64,000 nucleotides of DNA from Pseudoalteromonas sp. MM1 (GTDB lineage: Bacteria; Pseudomonadota; Gammaproteobacteria; Enterobacterales; Alteromonadaceae). Every line of letters begins with the position of its first letter. Position 1 is the stretch's first letter. Positions 8,525-19,735 of the stretch are shown here, in pieces. The stretch lies in assembly GCF_030296835.1 (NCBI RefSeq), contig NZ_AP027922.1, forward strand, positions 2,232,001 through 2,296,000, in the 5' to 3' direction. A program made the translations under genes and the position numbers. The notes beneath the pieces are model-generated. The model did no database searches and was not told the origin of the DNA. It was given only the letters and a program-made list of their open reading frames with translations.

Positions 8525-10198
8525 ATGTTAATTGGTTTAGAAATTAAAAATTTTGCAATTGTAAGTAACTTAAGCACTGAATGGCACAGCGGTATGACGG
8601 CGATAACGGGTGAAACCGGCGCAGGTAAATCGATTGCCATTGATGCACTTTCTCTGTGTTTAGGCGAGCGTGCTGAAGCATCGGCGGTTCGCCCTGGCAC
8701 TGATAAAGCAGAAGTGTGCGCACAATTTGATTTAACTGCCCTTCCTCTTGCTAAAGCATTTTTAGAGCAACACATGCTAACAAGTAACGACAACGAATGC
8801 TTACTCAGACGCGTTGTATGTAAAAATGGCCGCAGTAAGAGCTATATTAATGGCAGCGCTGTTACTGCTGCCCAACTTAAAGAGCTAGGCCAGTATTTAA
8901 TTTCTATACACGGACAGCATGCCCATCAGCACCTTTTAAAAGCTGAACACCAGTTGCAACTGCTTGATGCGTACGCAGGCCACAATCAGCTTGTAAAAGC
9001 GGTGAGTCAAAGCTTTAAATTATATGCAAACCTGCAAAAAGAATTTAAACAACTTGAGCAACAGCAATTACAACAAGCTGCTCAAAAACAATTACTCGAA
9101 TACCAAGTTGCCGAATTAGACGAATTTGCCTTACAAGAGGGCGAGTTTGAACAAATAGAAGCCGAGCATTACAAGCTAAGTAATAGTCAAACCATTTTAG
9201 AAGCCTGTCAGCGTGAACTTCAACACCTTTACGAAAGTGATGAGCAAAATGCCTGTTCAATGCTTCAACACAGCGCTCAGCAGTTTGCCGAGCTTGCAAA
9301 TTATGACGAAAGTTTAGCAAGTGTAGCCGCATTACTAGATGAAGCCGCAGTTCAAGTTGAAGAAGCAAGTAGAGAAGTAAGAAACTACGCAGAGCAAGCC
9401 GACTTAGACCCCGCTCGATTAACAGAAGTAGAAGCGCGCTTAAGTGGGGCAATGGACTTAGCCCGTAAGCATCATATAAAGCCTCAAGAGCTGGTTGAGT
9501 TTCACCAAGGTTTAGCACAAGAGCTTGAGTCAATTAGTAACAATAGCTCACGTTTGGCGCAATTAGACGATGAAATAAGCAATGCGCTAAGCGCGTATCA
9601 GCACGCCAGTGATCAGCTAAGTGAAAGTCGCCACAAATACGCTAATACATTAAATCAATTAATTAGTGAAAGTATGGCTAATTTATCGATGGAAAATGGA
9701 GTATTTGAAATTCAGCTTACCCAAGAAGCTGATCGCCAGCCTAACGCACTGGGTTTTGATAGTGTCTCGTTTTTGGTCTCTACTAATCCTGGGCAACCAT
9801 TACAACCTTTAGCCAAAGTAGCATCGGGCGGTGAGCTTTCGCGTATTAGCCTAGCCATACAGGTTATTATTGCCCAAAAAGTGACAACACCAACGCTTAT
9901 ATTTGACGAGGTGGATGTCGGCATATCAGGCCCAACCGCTTCCTCTGTTGGGAAGCTACTACGCCAACTAGGAAAATCAACACAGGTTATTTGTGTAACC
10001 CACTTACCACAAGTAGCGAGTAGTGCTCATCAGCAGTTTTTTGTAGCAAAAGAAATAGCACAAGGCGAAACCTTTACCCAAATGCTCAGCCTAAACAAAG
10101 ACGGCCGTATTAATGAAATTGCACGCTTACTTGGTGGCGATAATATAAGTAAAACCGCTAAAGCAAATGCTAAAGAGCTTATTATGGCTCACGCCTAA
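8525..10198 (+). CDS. recN: DNA repair protein RecN
   Basis: A 557-residue SMC-like ATPase that acts early in double-strand-break repair. Walker A GETGAGKS is at residues 29-36; the ABC signature ASGGELSRISLAIQ and Walker B PTLIFDEVDVGISG lie near the C-terminus, separated by a long glutamine-rich coiled coil (about residues 150-370). Length matches E. coli RecN (553). ATG 8525 is chosen over ATG 8516 because the SD GGA at 8514-8516 is correctly spaced and relatives begin at the equivalent of MLIGLEIKNFAIV. A consensus LexA box upstream shows SOS control. Confidence 0.97.
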   Translation: MLIGLEIKNFAIVSNLSTEWHSGMTAITGETGAGKSIAIDALSLCLGERAEASAVRPGTDKAEVCAQFDLTALPLAKAFLEQHMLTSNDNECLLRRVVCKNGRSKSYINGSAVTAAQLKELGQYLISIHGQHAHQHLLKAEHQLQLLDAYAGHNQLVKAVSQSFKLYANLQKEFKQLEQQQLQQAAQKQLLEYQVAELDEFALQEGEFEQIEAEHYKLSNSQTILEACQRELQHLYESDEQNACSMLQHSAQQFAELANYDESLASVAALLDEAAVQVEEASREVRNYAEQADLDPARLTEVEARLSGAMDLARKHHIKPQELVEFHQGLAQELESISNNSSRLAQLDDEISNALSAYQHASDQLSESRHKYANTLNQLISESMANLSMENGVFEIQLTQEADRQPNALGFDSVSFLVSTNPGQPLQPLAKVASGGELSRISLAIQVIIAQKVTTPTLIFDEVDVGISGPTASSVGKLLRQLGKSTQVICVTHLPQVASSAHQQFFVAKEIAQGETFTQMLSLNKDGRINEIARLLGGDNISKTAKANAKELIMAHA

Positions 10199-10235
10199 GT
10201 TATACTTTTGCTGCAAAAGTGGAGAGACGTTTTAA

Positions 10236-10547
10236 ATGCAAAGCATGCTGATAAATTTTTGCCATGTTATTGGGTGGCTACTTGTTGTTTTGAGCTTTTT
10301 GCTCATCGGTTTTAGTAAGTTTAAGCACGCAGAATTTAAGCTAAAACTTTTTAGCTTTTTAAAACTGATATTGGTTTATCAAGTAACGGTGAGTGTTTGG
10401 CAGTGGTTTATTATTGGCAACATAGTGGCTAATAACCAATGGTTACTTTTATTAGCACAAATACTTTGTAGTGTAATGTGCTATTTAAGTGTGCAGCGGC
10501 GAAAAAGTAAAAGTCGCCCCAACCTTGATAGTTTTTCTATGGATTAA
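10236..10547 (+). CDS. Small unknown three-helix membrane protein
   Basis: A 103-residue protein with about three transmembrane helices (residues 8-26, 38-58, 66-84) and a basic cytoplasmic tail (QRRKSKSRP). The SD GGAGAG at 10221-10226 is well spaced. It resembles many uncharacterised small inner-membrane proteins of Alteromonadales, but I recognise no domain. It follows recN by 37 nt and may be co-transcribed, although a short hairpin (ACTTTTG/CAAAAGT, 10204-10220) intervenes. It is convergent with the diguanylate cyclase gene, whose 3' end contains the likely terminator. Confidence 0.6.
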   Translation: MQSMLINFCHVIGWLLVVLSFLLIGFSKFKHAEFKLKLFSFLKLILVYQVTVSVWQWFIIGNIVANNQWLLLLAQILCSVMCYLSVQRRKSKSRPNLDSFSMD

Positions 10548-10559
10548 CTAACATAAGCG

Positions 10560-11579
10560 TTAAGAGCAAGTTCTATTTTTACCTTGCTCTTTTGCTTTGT
10601 ATAAGCGTTCGTCGGCCAGCTTTATGTCTTGGGCTATGGTTGTATCTAACTGGCTTTGCACAAGCCCTATACTTAGAGTTAATACCACCGATTTTCCATT
10701 CATGCGCACTGGGTGTTTTTGTAATTCCGCATGAATTTTTTCTGCAATACTTTGCCCCTGCTCTTTGTTGCTGTGTGGTAATGCCATTAAAAATTCTTCA
10801 CCGCCCCACCGAGAAGCAATACCTTGTTTTGGCATGCTCTTTTTTAAAATGGTGGCAAGTTGTGTTAACGCTTCATCACCAAAGTCGTGACCGAAGTTGT
10901 CATTAATTTTTTTGAAATTATCAACATCAGCTAACAAAACTACATACGGCTGCTTAGTTTTTTTATGAAGATGTTTAAGCTCGTCAAGCTCTTTCATCAT
11001 AAAACGACGATTAGGTAAATCAGTTAGGTGATCGATTGTAGCAAGACGTTCATTTTTTTGACTCAGCGCAACTATTTTTTCATTGTATTTTTCGCGTGAA
11101 CGCTCATAAAATCCACTTAATAACGCAACAATAATAAAAGAAATGACCACCCTAAGTGGAAGTTCCGCCGGTTGATAATCATAAATATTAAAGTTATCTG
11201 TAATAAAAAAACCAGCGATTACGGCACATAAAAAAACAACAATATCTACCGTTCCTTTTTTAAGGCCTCTAATGGAGTAAGTTACCGGGGATACGATAAA
11301 TATCCAGATCGGTCCAGTCCCTTCAGCTCCACCTGAGATCACTAAATACAGCATTAAACAGTAAAGGTTATATAATATAGTGGTCGCTGATTTTTCGACT
11401 GCACGATAGAGACTAAATGCCCACGCATAAAACCCCGCAGAAACTAACAACATAATACCAAGCACTGTATTAGCATTAGATAATGCATTACACGCCATAA
11501 CGAAGGTAGCTATAAATCCGATGGTCGAAAAAAAGCGAACAATTAGCTTTTTTTCTTTGTTGTCTGAGTATGCATTCAT
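10560..11579 (-). CDS. Membrane-bound diguanylate cyclase (GGDEF)
   Basis: A 339-residue protein with an N-terminal membrane region of about six helices (residues 15-165), a short coiled coil, and a C-terminal GGDEF domain (about 175-339). The active-site loop is RWGGEEF, a catalytically competent variant, and the substrate motif LADVDNFKKINDNFGHDFGDEAL is intact, so it should make c-di-GMP from two GTP. The RxxD inhibitory site five residues before the loop is absent (the sequence there is PKQG), so product feedback inhibition is not expected. The membrane domain is unidentified and presumably sensory. Monocistronic and convergent with the small membrane gene. Confidence 0.88.
   Translation of the reverse strand: MNAYSDNKEKKLIVRFFSTIGFIATFVMACNALSNANTVLGIMLLVSAGFYAWAFSLYRAVEKSATTILYNLYCLMLYLVISGGAEGTGPIWIFIVSPVTYSIRGLKKGTVDIVVFLCAVIAGFFITDNFNIYDYQPAELPLRVVISFIIVALLSGFYERSREKYNEKIVALSQKNERLATIDHLTDLPNRRFMMKELDELKHLHKKTKQPYVVLLADVDNFKKINDNFGHDFGDEALTQLATILKKSMPKQGIASRWGGEEFLMALPHSNKEQGQSIAEKIHAELQKHPVRMNGKSVVLTLSIGLVQSQLDTTIAQDIKLADERLYKAKEQGKNRTCS
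10562..10591 (+). terminator. Hairpin terminator inside the 3' end of the GGDEF gene
   Basis: AAGAGCAAG (10562-10570) and CTTGCTCTT (10583-10591) are perfectly complementary, followed by TTGCTTTG on the plus strand. It probably ends transcription from recN and the small membrane gene while coding for the last residues of the convergent cyclase. Confidence 0.55.
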
Positions 11580-11743
11580 ATTATTATTTTTTTCGAGCTA
11601 GCGGTAAAGGCTCATTATTTAGAAATATAAAAAAGAGGATAGAAACTAGTTTGTACTGAAATAGTATTTTAAGCAAGATTTACACGTTAATTATTAGTTA
11701 ATAGTAACTGTTTAATACTTTTTTCATTTGAAAACAGTAAAAA

Positions 11744-11769
11744 AAAAGCAAGCCAATTGGCTTGCTTTT
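11744..11769. terminator. Terminator of gltBD
   Basis: AAAAGCAAGCC (11744-11754) and GGCTTGCTTTT (11759-11769) form a perfect stem with an AATT loop. On the minus strand, reading out of gltD, a run of T residues follows. Confidence 0.88.
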
Positions 11770-11796
11770 ATTAAATTTTAAAACTTAACGAGGTAA

Positions 11797-13221
<1,425 letters not shown>

Positions 13222-16200
13222 TTATTGCGCTTGAACACGAAGTTCTGCGCTACTGCGAGCGCGGTGCCCGAGTAAACTTTTTACGTCACTTGATTTTGGT
13301 TTAACTAGTTTGAACATAGGTAAGTACAGTTCAAAATTAGCTAAAATGGTTTCTGCTCTACATGAACCCGTAAGCTCTAAATGCTCAGCAATTAAGCCAC
13401 GCAAATGCTCTTGGTGCGAACTTAAATCATCAAGTGTTACTACTTCTACAAGCTCTGGATTAATGCGTTTTTCAAAGTCATTTCGTTCATCTAAAATATA
13501 AGCAAAGCCACCTGTCATACCCGCGCCAAAGTTAACGCCTACATTACCCAGCACACATACTACGCCGCCAGTCATGTATTCACAGCCGTTATCACCTACG
13601 CCTTCAACAACGGCTTGCACGCCAGAGTTACGCACTGCAAAACGCTCACCAGCACAGCCTGCGGCAAATAACTTACCACCCGTAGCACCGTACAAACACG
13701 TGTTACCAGCAATAGTGGCTTTATGGCTTTCAAACGATGAGCCCAGTGGCGGGCGAATAACAAGCTTACCGCCAGCCATACCTTTACCCACGTAGTCGTT
13801 TGCATCGCCAATAAGCGTCATTTCAAGGCCACCAGCATTCCAAACACCAAATGATTGCCCTGCAGTACCATGTAGCTCAATTGCAACAGGATCAGCAGCC
13901 ATACCTTGATTACCGTGTTTAGATGCAATGTAACCTGACAACATTGCCCCAACTGAGCGGTCTGTATTACATATGCGGCTTACTAGCGAAATACCCGATG
14001 AGGTATCAATCGCTTGTTGCGCTTTACCTAATAACGTTTCGTTAAGTTCACCTAAATAGTGCGAGCTATTTGGTGCGCTACAAAACAATGTCTCACCCGT
14101 TGGGTTATTAGGCTGAGCAATCACAGATGATAAATCTATTTTCTTTTGCTTCGCTGTTTTACCTTCAATTGCTTCAAGTAAATCTAAACGACCAATTAAG
14201 TCAGTTAGATTTGCAACACCTAAGCTTGCCATAATTTCACGTGCTTCTTGGGCAATAAACTTGAAGTAGTTCATCGCCATTTCTGGTAAGCCGTGGTAAT
14301 GCTTTTGACGAAGTGTTTCATCTTGCGTTGCCACACCGGTCGCACAGTTATTTAAATGACAAATACGTAAGTATTTACAACCAAGCGCAACCATTGGGCC
14401 TGTACCAAAGCCAAAGCTTTCTGCACCTAAAATAGCCGCTTTAATAATGTCTAAACCTGTTTTTAAGCCACCATCTGTTTGCAAACGAATACGATGACGA
14501 AGACCATTTTCAACAAGCGCTTGCTGAGTTTCTGCAAGGCCAAGCTCCCAAGGACTACCTGCGTATTTAACTGACGTTAATGGGCTTGCACCGGTACCAC
14601 CATCATAACCTGAGATGGTAATTAAGTCGGCATACGCTTTAGCTACACCTGTGGCAATTGTACCTACACCTGGCTCTGACACTAACTTCACCGATATCAT
14701 CGCTTCTGGGTTTACTTGTTTTAAATCGAATATTAGCTGAGCTAAATCTTCAATCGAGTAAATATCGTGATGCGGTGGTGGTGATATTAGTGTTACACCC
14801 GGGACTGAATAACGAAGTTTAGCAATATAAGGCGTTACTTTTTCACCCGGTAATTGCCCACCTTCGCCTGGTTTAGCACCCTGCGCCACTTTAATTTGAA
14901 TTACGTCGGCATTACGAAGGTAATGCGGCGTTACACCAAAGCGACCCGAGGCAACTTGTTTAATACGTGAGTTTTTCTCTGTGTTGTAGCGTAGCTTATC
15001 TTCACCACCTTCACCTGAATTTGAACACCCACCTAAGCGGTTCATCGCTATAGCTAACGCTTCGTGTGCCTCAGGAGAAAGTGCGCCAATACTCATCGCA
15101 GCTGAATCAAAACGTTTATATAGGTTTTCAGCCGGCTCAACATCATCGATACTAATGCCTTTTGCAGGTAACTTAAGCGCCAGCATATCGCGTAAAGTGG
15201 CAATTGGACGGTTATTAACTAAGTCGGCGTATGCACCATAGTCTTTATAATCACCAGAGCGCACGGCCTTTTGTAGCGTTTGAATAACATCTGGGTTGTA
15301 AGCGTGGTATTCCCCACCGTGAACATATTTTAATAAGCCGCCATGGCTCAGTAATTTACGCTTACTAAAAGCAAGTTTATGTAGCTTTTGCTGATCACCA
15401 TCAAAGTCACTAAAACACGCGCCTTTAATACGACTTGCCACCCCTTTAAAGCACATTTCTACCATAGCATCAGATAGACCAACCGCTTCAAAAAGCATTG
15501 AACAACGATACGATGCAACCGTACTTATGCCCATTTTAGACATAATTTTGTACAAGCCTTTATTAATGGCTTTTCGGTACGAAAGCGTCACTTCGCAGTA
15601 CGACTTATCAATCACTTTACTGTCGCTCATCGCAACCAGTGACTCGTAGGCAAGGTATGGATAAATCGCTGTTGCACCAAACCCAAGTAATACGGCAAAT
15701 TGGTGTGCATCGCGTACGCTGCCCGTTTCAATAATAATATTAGACTCACAACGTAAGTTGTTATCTACTAAACGTTTTTGTACAGCACCTACCGCCATAG
15801 CAGCAGGAATCGGTAATTGGGTTTCGCTAAAGTTGCGGTCAGATAAGATAAGCATTACACAACCCGCAGCTGCTTTTTCTTGTGCAGCGTCGCAAATACG
15901 TGCAACCGCTTTTTCTAAACCTTCTTCTGCTGTGTACGTAATATCAATTTTACAGTAGCTGTAATGCTCGTCATCGGCATTGAGTAGCTGCTGCATGTCT
16001 GCATACATTAAAATTGGCGTATCAAACTGTAGGCGCTTAGCGTGGCCTGTGGTTTCATTAAATACGTTTTGCTCACTACCAATACACGTTGCCAGTGACA
16101 TTACGTGGTTTTCACGCAGCGGGTCGATTGGCGGATTAGTCACTTGCGCAAACTTTTGGCGGAAGTAATCGTACAATGAACGATGCCCTTCGCTGAGTAC

Positions 16201-17679
16201 TGCAAATGGTGTGTCATCACCCATTGAGCCTGTTGCTTCTTGGCCGTTTTCACCCATTACACGAATAACACTATCTAGCTCTTCATTAGTATAGCCAAAC
16301 ATTTTTTGGTACTTAGCAAGCGTTTCGTCATCAAACGAGCGATTACCCGCATCTTGCTCTGTAAGCTCTTCAAACGGGGTTAGGCGTTTAACGTTTTCTT
16401 CAAGCCATGATTTATAAGGATGACGCGATTTTAAATCTTGGTCGATTTCATCTGAGTGCCAGATTTTGCCAAGCTTTGTATCAATTACTAAAAGCTCACC
16501 TGGTCCTACACGGCCTTTTTCAACCACTTCATCTGCAGTGTAATCCCAAATCCCTACCTCAGAGGCAAGTGTAATAAAGCCATCTTGGGTAATAACATAG
16601 CGCGCTGGACGCAGGCCATTTCTATCAAGATTACAGGCTGCAAAGCGCCCATCAGACATAACAATGCCTGCAGGGCCATCCCACGGCTCCATGTGCATAG
16701 AGTTAAAGTCGTAAAATGCACGTAAATCATCATCCATTGCACGGTTTTTTTGCCATGCAGGTGGCACAAGCATGCGCATAGCACGGAATAAATCCATACC
16801 ACCGGCTAAAAATAGCTCAAGCATGTTATCTAAGCTTGATGAGTCAGAGCCTGTTTCGTTTACAAACGGTGCTGCGCTTTGTAAATCAGGGATAAGTGGC
16901 GATGAAAACTTGTACGAACGGGCACGAGCCCATTGGCGATTACCTTCAATAGTATTAATTTCACCATTGTGCGCTAAATACCTAAATGGTTGTGCTAAAG
17001 GCCAACGCGGCTGAGTATTAGTAGAAAAACGCTGATGGAATACACAAATAGCGCTGGTCATACGAATATCAGCTAAGTCTAAATAAAAGTTAGGCAAATC
17101 TGCAGGCATCATAAGGCCTTTATAGATAGTTACTAACCCCGATAAACTCGCAATATAAAACGACTCATCCTCTGCTAAACGCTTTTCTGCACGACGACGT
17201 GCTACGTATAAACGGCGTTCTAAATCTTTAGAGCGCCAGCCTTCAGGCGCACTAACAAAAATCTGCTCAAAGCCAGGTAATTGCTGTGTAGCAATTGGCC
17301 CTAGCATTGAAGGGTCAGTAGGCACTTCACGCCAACCGAGTATTTTAAGTGTTTCTTGTTCTAATTCTTCACATAAAACCTGTTTTGCAGCTTGTGCTAA
17401 AACGGGATCTGAATTTAAGAAAACCATGCCTACGGCGTAATTTTTACCTAAGTGCCAATTATGCTCACTAGCAATAGCGCGGAAAAAACTGTCAGGTTTT
17501 TGTAGTAATAAACCACAGCCGTCACCTGTTTTACCATCGGCAGAAATACCACCGCGGTGCTGCATGCGATCAAGTCCAGTAATAGCTGTACGAATAAGCC
17601 GATGACTAGCCTGACCATTAACTTGGGCTATTAAGCCAAAGCCACAATTATCTTTTTCTAATGTTGAGTCGTATAACAT
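13222..17679 (-). CDS. gltB: Glutamate synthase large (alpha) subunit
   Basis: A 1485-residue iron-sulfur flavoprotein. The class II amidotransferase domain begins at Cys12 (KDNCGFG), so an 11-residue propeptide must be removed to expose the nucleophile, as in known GltB proteins. The central and FMN-binding synthase domains follow, including the 3Fe-4S cysteines in [15 protein letters not shown]. The C-terminal third is the glycine-rich right-handed beta-helix (GXXG repeats). With GltD it forms the GS-GOGAT ammonium-assimilation route. The 660-bp upstream region contains two consensus ARG boxes and further palindromes, suggesting arginine/nitrogen control. Confidence 0.97.
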   Translation of the reverse strand: MLYDSTLEKDNCGFGLIAQVNGQASHRLIRTAITGLDRMQHRGGISADGKTGDGCGLLLQKPDSFFRAIASEHNWHLGKNYAVGMVFLNSDPVLAQAAKQVLCEELEQETLKILGWREVPTDPSMLGPIATQQLPGFEQIFVSAPEGWRSKDLERRLYVARRRAEKRLAEDESFYIASLSGLVTIYKGLMMPADLPNFYLDLADIRMTSAICVFHQRFSTNTQPRWPLAQPFRYLAHNGEINTIEGNRQWARARSYKFSSPLIPDLQSAAPFVNETGSDSSSLDNMLELFLAGGMDLFRAMRMLVPPAWQKNRAMDDDLRAFYDFNSMHMEPWDGPAGIVMSDGRFAACNLDRNGLRPARYVITQDGFITLASEVGIWDYTADEVVEKGRVGPGELLVIDTKLGKIWHSDEIDQDLKSRHPYKSWLEENVKRLTPFEELTEQDAGNRSFDDETLAKYQKMFGYTNEELDSVIRVMGENGQEATGSMGDDTPFAVLSEGHRSLYDYFRQKFAQVTNPPIDPLRENHVMSLATCIGSEQNVFNETTGHAKRLQFDTPILMYADMQQLLNADDEHYSYCKIDITYTAEEGLEKAVARICDAAQEKAAAGCVMLILSDRNFSETQLPIPAAMAVGAVQKRLVDNNLRCESNIIIETGSVRDAHQFAVLLGFGATAIYPYLAYESLVAMSDSKVIDKSYCEVTLSYRKAINKGLYKIMSKMGISTVASYRCSMLFEAVGLSDAMVEMCFKGVASRIKGACFSDFDGDQQKLHKLAFSKRKLLSHGGLLKYVHGGEYHAYNPDVIQTLQKAVRSGDYKDYGAYADLVNNRPIATLRDMLALKLPAKGISIDDVEPAENLYKRFDSAAMSIGALSPEAHEALAIAMNRLGGCSNSGEGGEDKLRYNTEKNSRIKQVASGRFGVTPHYLRNADVIQIKVAQGAKPGEGGQLPGEKVTPYIAKLRYSVPGVTLISPPPHHDIYSIEDLAQLIFDLKQVNPEAMISVKLVSEPGVGTIATGVAKAYADLITISGYDGGTGASPLTSVKYAGSPWELGLAETQQALVENGLRHRIRLQTDGGLKTGLDIIKAAILGAESFGFGTGPMVALGCKYLRICHLNNCATGVATQDETLRQKHYHGLPEMAMNYFKFIAQEAREIMASLGVANLTDLIGRLDLLEAIEGKTAKQKKIDLSSVIAQPNNPTGETLFCSAPNSSHYLGELNETLLGKAQQAIDTSSGISLVSRICNTDRSVGAMLSGYIASKHGNQGMAADPVAIELHGTAGQSFGVWNAGGLEMTLIGDANDYVGKGMAGGKLVIRPPLGSSFESHKATIAGNTCLYGATGGKLFAAGCAGERFAVRNSGVQAVVEGVGDNGCEYMTGGVVCVLGNVGVNFGAGMTGGFAYILDERNDFEKRINPELVEVVTLDDLSSHQEHLRGLIAEHLELTGSCRAETILANFELYLPMFKLVKPKSSDVKSLLGHRARSSAELRVQAQ

Positions 17680-17781
17680 AGACCCCTCCCTTGCTGCACT
17701 GTTAACGTGAATGAACTGCTCGACGATTTGCTAACAGACGCACAAAACTAGCCTCTATAGTAAATAGAGTCAATATTATTT

Positions 17782-17795
17782 TGAATACATATTCA
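17782..17795. promoter_or_regulatory. ARG box 1 upstream of gltB
   Basis: TGAATACATATTCA fits the ArgR box core TGAAT-N4-ATTCA. A degenerate second half-match (TGAATATTTCTCA) starts 20 bp further on, close to the 21-bp pairing seen in natural ARG operators. It lies about 105 bp upstream of the gltB ATG. ArgR control of gltBD is known in E. coli; here it is inferred. Confidence 0.6.
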
Positions 17796-17884
17796 CATTC
17801 TTGAATATTTCTCACTTCAAGGCAAGATTTCTTTTTTACTCATAATTGTTAACAATTAGCGCTTATTTACGCGTTATTTTTTTA

Positions 17885-17898
17885 TGACACTGGTGTCA
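17885..17898. promoter_or_regulatory. Palindromic operator-like site
   Basis: TGACAC-TG-GTGTCA is a perfect 6-bp inverted repeat with a 2-bp centre. It has the size and symmetry of a dimeric repressor site, but I cannot name the regulator. Confidence 0.4.
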
Positions 17899-17938
17899 AT
17901 TTTAACACTTTGTAAAAACAAAGGCGTCAAAGCGATAC

Positions 17939-17958
17939 CCTTTACGTAAACGTAAAGG
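17939..17958. promoter_or_regulatory. 20-bp palindrome, possibly LiuR-like
   Basis: CCTTTACGT-AA-ACGTAAAGG has perfect 9-bp arms around AA. From memory it resembles sites proposed for LiuR, a MerR-family regulator of branched-chain amino acid catabolism in Alteromonadales; this identification is tentative. It lies about 260 bp upstream of gltB. Confidence 0.45.
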
Positions 17959-17968
17959 TGGATTTAAA

Positions 17969-17982
17969 TGAATAAATATTCA
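17969..17982. promoter_or_regulatory. ARG box 2 upstream of gltB
   Basis: TGAATAAATATTCA is a perfect match to TGAAT-WWWW-ATTCA, with a symmetric extension (AATGAATA/TATTCATT). It is 187 bp from ARG box 1, so a DNA loop held by an ArgR hexamer is conceivable. An ATG within the box starts a 12-codon frame that I do not consider a gene. Confidence 0.6.
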
Positions 17983-18220
17983 TTAAACCCCTATGGATTC
18001 AGTTAACATTTAGATAGTTTAATGCGTTTTAAATAGATTAGAGGTTTAGGATCACGCTTTTTTTGCGTTCATTAGTATAGTTATTAATTACTATGTCATT
18101 TTTAGTGCAGATTGAGTGAATTTTTATTTAAAGTACATACTTTCATTAAAGCTTGCGCTTACATAAGCAGTTTTGTTGTTTACTGATAGTTACTGCGTGC
18201 ATCTAAACAAGGAGCGAGGG

Positions 18221-18260
18221 AGCTGTTCAGCTGTTCAGCTGTTCAGCTGTTCAGCTGTTC
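18221..18260. repeat. Octamer tandem repeat, 5 x AGCTGTTC
   Basis: Five exact, uninterrupted copies of AGCTGTTC occupy 40 bp. AGCTGTTCAGCT also contains overlapping PvuII-like CAGCTG palindromes at each junction. Perfect short tandem repeats are prone to slipped-strand copy-number change. Confidence 0.95.
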
Positions 18261-18292
18261 AAGAAATTAAAACGTAATAAATAACACAGGTA

Positions 18293-18322
18293 CAAAAAAA
18301 CCACGTAAAACGTGGCTTTAAT
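18293..18322 (-). terminator. Terminator of grxD
   Basis: CCACGT (18301-18306) and ACGTGG (18310-18315) form the stem; reading out of grxD on the minus strand seven T residues follow. Confidence 0.75.
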
Positions 18323-18339
18323 AGTTTAGCAAAGTAGTA

Positions 18340-18678
18340 TTACTCTGCGTCAGCTTCTTTATATTTAGCTGCTGTTTCAGTGATCAGTGGTTGTAATTCA
18401 CCACGTTGAAACATTTCAATAATAATGTCACAACCACCTACTAATTCGCCCTCAACCCAAAGCTGTGGGAAAGTAGGCCAATTTGCGTATGCTGGTAACT
18501 CAGCGCGAATATCTGGATTAAGTAAAATATCAACATAGGCAAATGGTTCGCCACACGACATTAGAGCTTGCGACGCTTGTGAAGAAAACCCACAATTAGG
18601 TAATTTTGGTGACCCTTTCATGTAAAGGATAATTGGATTTTCTGAAATCTGCTGTTTAATTTTATCAATGGTTTCCAT
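18340..18678 (-). CDS. grxD: Monothiol glutaredoxin GrxD (Grx4)
   Basis: A 112-residue cytoplasmic protein of the CGFS glutaredoxin class. The motif NCGFSSQA (Cys29) is the Fe-S/glutathione ligand, preceded by the characteristic KGSPKLP loop; the WPTFPQLWVEGELVGGCDII segment forms the GSH-binding site. Members deliver 2Fe-2S clusters with BolA partners. Length is standard (E. coli 115). It is divergent from sodB; the palindromes between the two genes could affect both. Confidence 0.95.
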   Translation of the reverse strand: METIDKIKQQISENPIILYMKGSPKLPNCGFSSQASQALMSCGEPFAYVDILLNPDIRAELPAYANWPTFPQLWVEGELVGGCDIIIEMFQRGELQPLITETAAKYKEADAE

Positions 18679-18819
18679 CTACAACCTCAAAATGACGATA
18701 GCTTGATATACCTAGGGCTTGAAAATAAATCATTGTGGCCACAGATATATAACTTAAAATGGGCAAATAAAGCCGCAATTGAAATAGTCTTTAGCAATAG
18801 CATTGCTGTTTGCTTAAAC

Positions 18820-18836
18820 TTGAGTAGAATACTCAA
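18820..18836 (+). promoter_or_regulatory. Palindrome enclosing the sodB -10 box
   Basis: TTGAGTA-GAA-TACTCAA is a perfect 7-bp inverted repeat whose centre contains TAGAAT (18825-18830), a one-mismatch -10 hexamer with TTGCTG at 18803-18808 as a weak -35. A second palindrome, TATAGT-AAC-ACTATA (18841-18855), follows exactly 20 bp centre to centre. A closely similar palindrome encloses the tpx -10 box at 26798-26816. Confidence 0.55.
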
Positions 18837-18944
18837 CAATTATAGTAACACTATATTTTCGTTTGGTATAGGTAAGTGGTCTGTTCTATCAGGCATTACG
18901 TACTATCAAGCGAGTTATCAACCAAAAGAAAATGGAGATAAAAA

Positions 18945-19526
18945 ATGGCATTTGAACTACCGTCACTACCTTATGCAATTGATGCACTTGAGCCTCATAT
19001 TTCACAAGAAACTCTTGAGTATCACCACGGCAAGCACCACAACACTTACGTTGTTAAATTAAACGGTTTAATTCCAGGTACTGAGTTTGAAAACAAATCT
19101 TTAGAAGAGATTGTTTGTTCATCTGAAGGTGGCGTGTTTAATAACGCAGCACAAATTTGGAACCACACTTTCTACTGGAACAGCCTATCTCCAAATGGCG
19201 GCGGCGAGCCAACTGGTGCTATTGCTGACGCTATTAACGCTAAATGGGGCTCATTTGACGCGTTTAAAGATGCATTAAACGACAAAGCTGTTAATAACTT
19301 TGGTTCTAGCTGGACATGGTTAGTTAAGCTAGCTGACGGTACATTAGATATCGTAAACACGTCTAACGCAGCTACGCCGCTTACAGACGAAGGCGTTACA
19401 CCAATCCTAACTGTGGATTTATGGGAACACGCTTACTACATTGATTACCGTAACGTTCGTCCTGATTACCTTAAAGGTTTTTGGGCGCTTGTTAACTGGG
19501 AATTCGCGAACGCTAACTTCGCTTAA
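18945..19526 (+). CDS. sodB: Iron superoxide dismutase
   Basis: A 193-residue cytoplasmic enzyme converting superoxide to O2 and H2O2. Metal ligands are His27, His74, Asp158 and His162 (DLWEHAYY). The Fe-specific active-site context [11 protein letters not shown] with Gln70, and FGSSWTWLV, favour the iron over the manganese type. Length equals E. coli SodB (193). SD GGAGAT is 6 nt from the ATG. The ~110-nt leader and the palindromic promoter suggest transcriptional control by a dedicated regulator; a strong terminator follows. Confidence 0.97.
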   Translation: MAFELPSLPYAIDALEPHISQETLEYHHGKHHNTYVVKLNGLIPGTEFENKSLEEIVCSSEGGVFNNAAQIWNHTFYWNSLSPNGGGEPTGAIADAINAKWGSFDAFKDALNDKAVNNFGSSWTWLVKLADGTLDIVNTSNAATPLTDEGVTPILTVDLWEHAYYIDYRNVRPDYLKGFWALVNWEFANANFA

Positions 19527-19547
19527 TTAGCCATTATACGCTGATTT

Positions 19548-19573
19548 AAAAAGACGCCTCGGCGTCTTTTTTT
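19548..19573 (+). terminator. Terminator of sodB
   Basis: AAAAAGACGCC (19548-19558) and GGCGTCTTTTT form a stem with a TC loop, followed by further T residues. Confidence 0.9.
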
Positions 19574-19735
19574 ATGCCTTTATAAAATTATAACCGCCTT
19601 TATACGCGATAAATTGCTAATTTAGCCTCATGATCTTTTTTCACTTAAATTTTTAATTTTATTGCACAAAAATAGTAATCTCTGACTAAACTTTAAAAAG
19701 TAAGCACCTTTTTAAAGCGGGTTTCGGAGGTTATT

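Larger units (their letters stand above)
17680..18339. other. Intergenic control region between gltB and grxD
   Basis: A 660-bp AT-rich gap with no credible gene. It holds, from the gltB side: a 6-bp inverted repeat at 17753-17769 in the putative gltB promoter; a TTGACT -35-like box on the minus strand just upstream (about 17768-17773); ARG boxes at 17782-17795 and 17969-17982; palindromes at 17885-17898 and 17939-17958; an 8-bp x 5 tandem repeat at 18221-18260; and the grxD terminator. Confidence 0.7.

Noticed and set aside
17968..18006. 12-codon ORF with an SD-like AAAGG upstream
   Set aside because: Its ATG and first codons coincide with a perfect ARG box and the SD with a palindrome arm; no downstream gene would need a leader peptide.
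18703..19062. 119-residue plus-strand frame overlapping sodB
   Set aside because: It covers the grxD-sodB promoter region and out-of-frame sodB; sodB is unambiguous.
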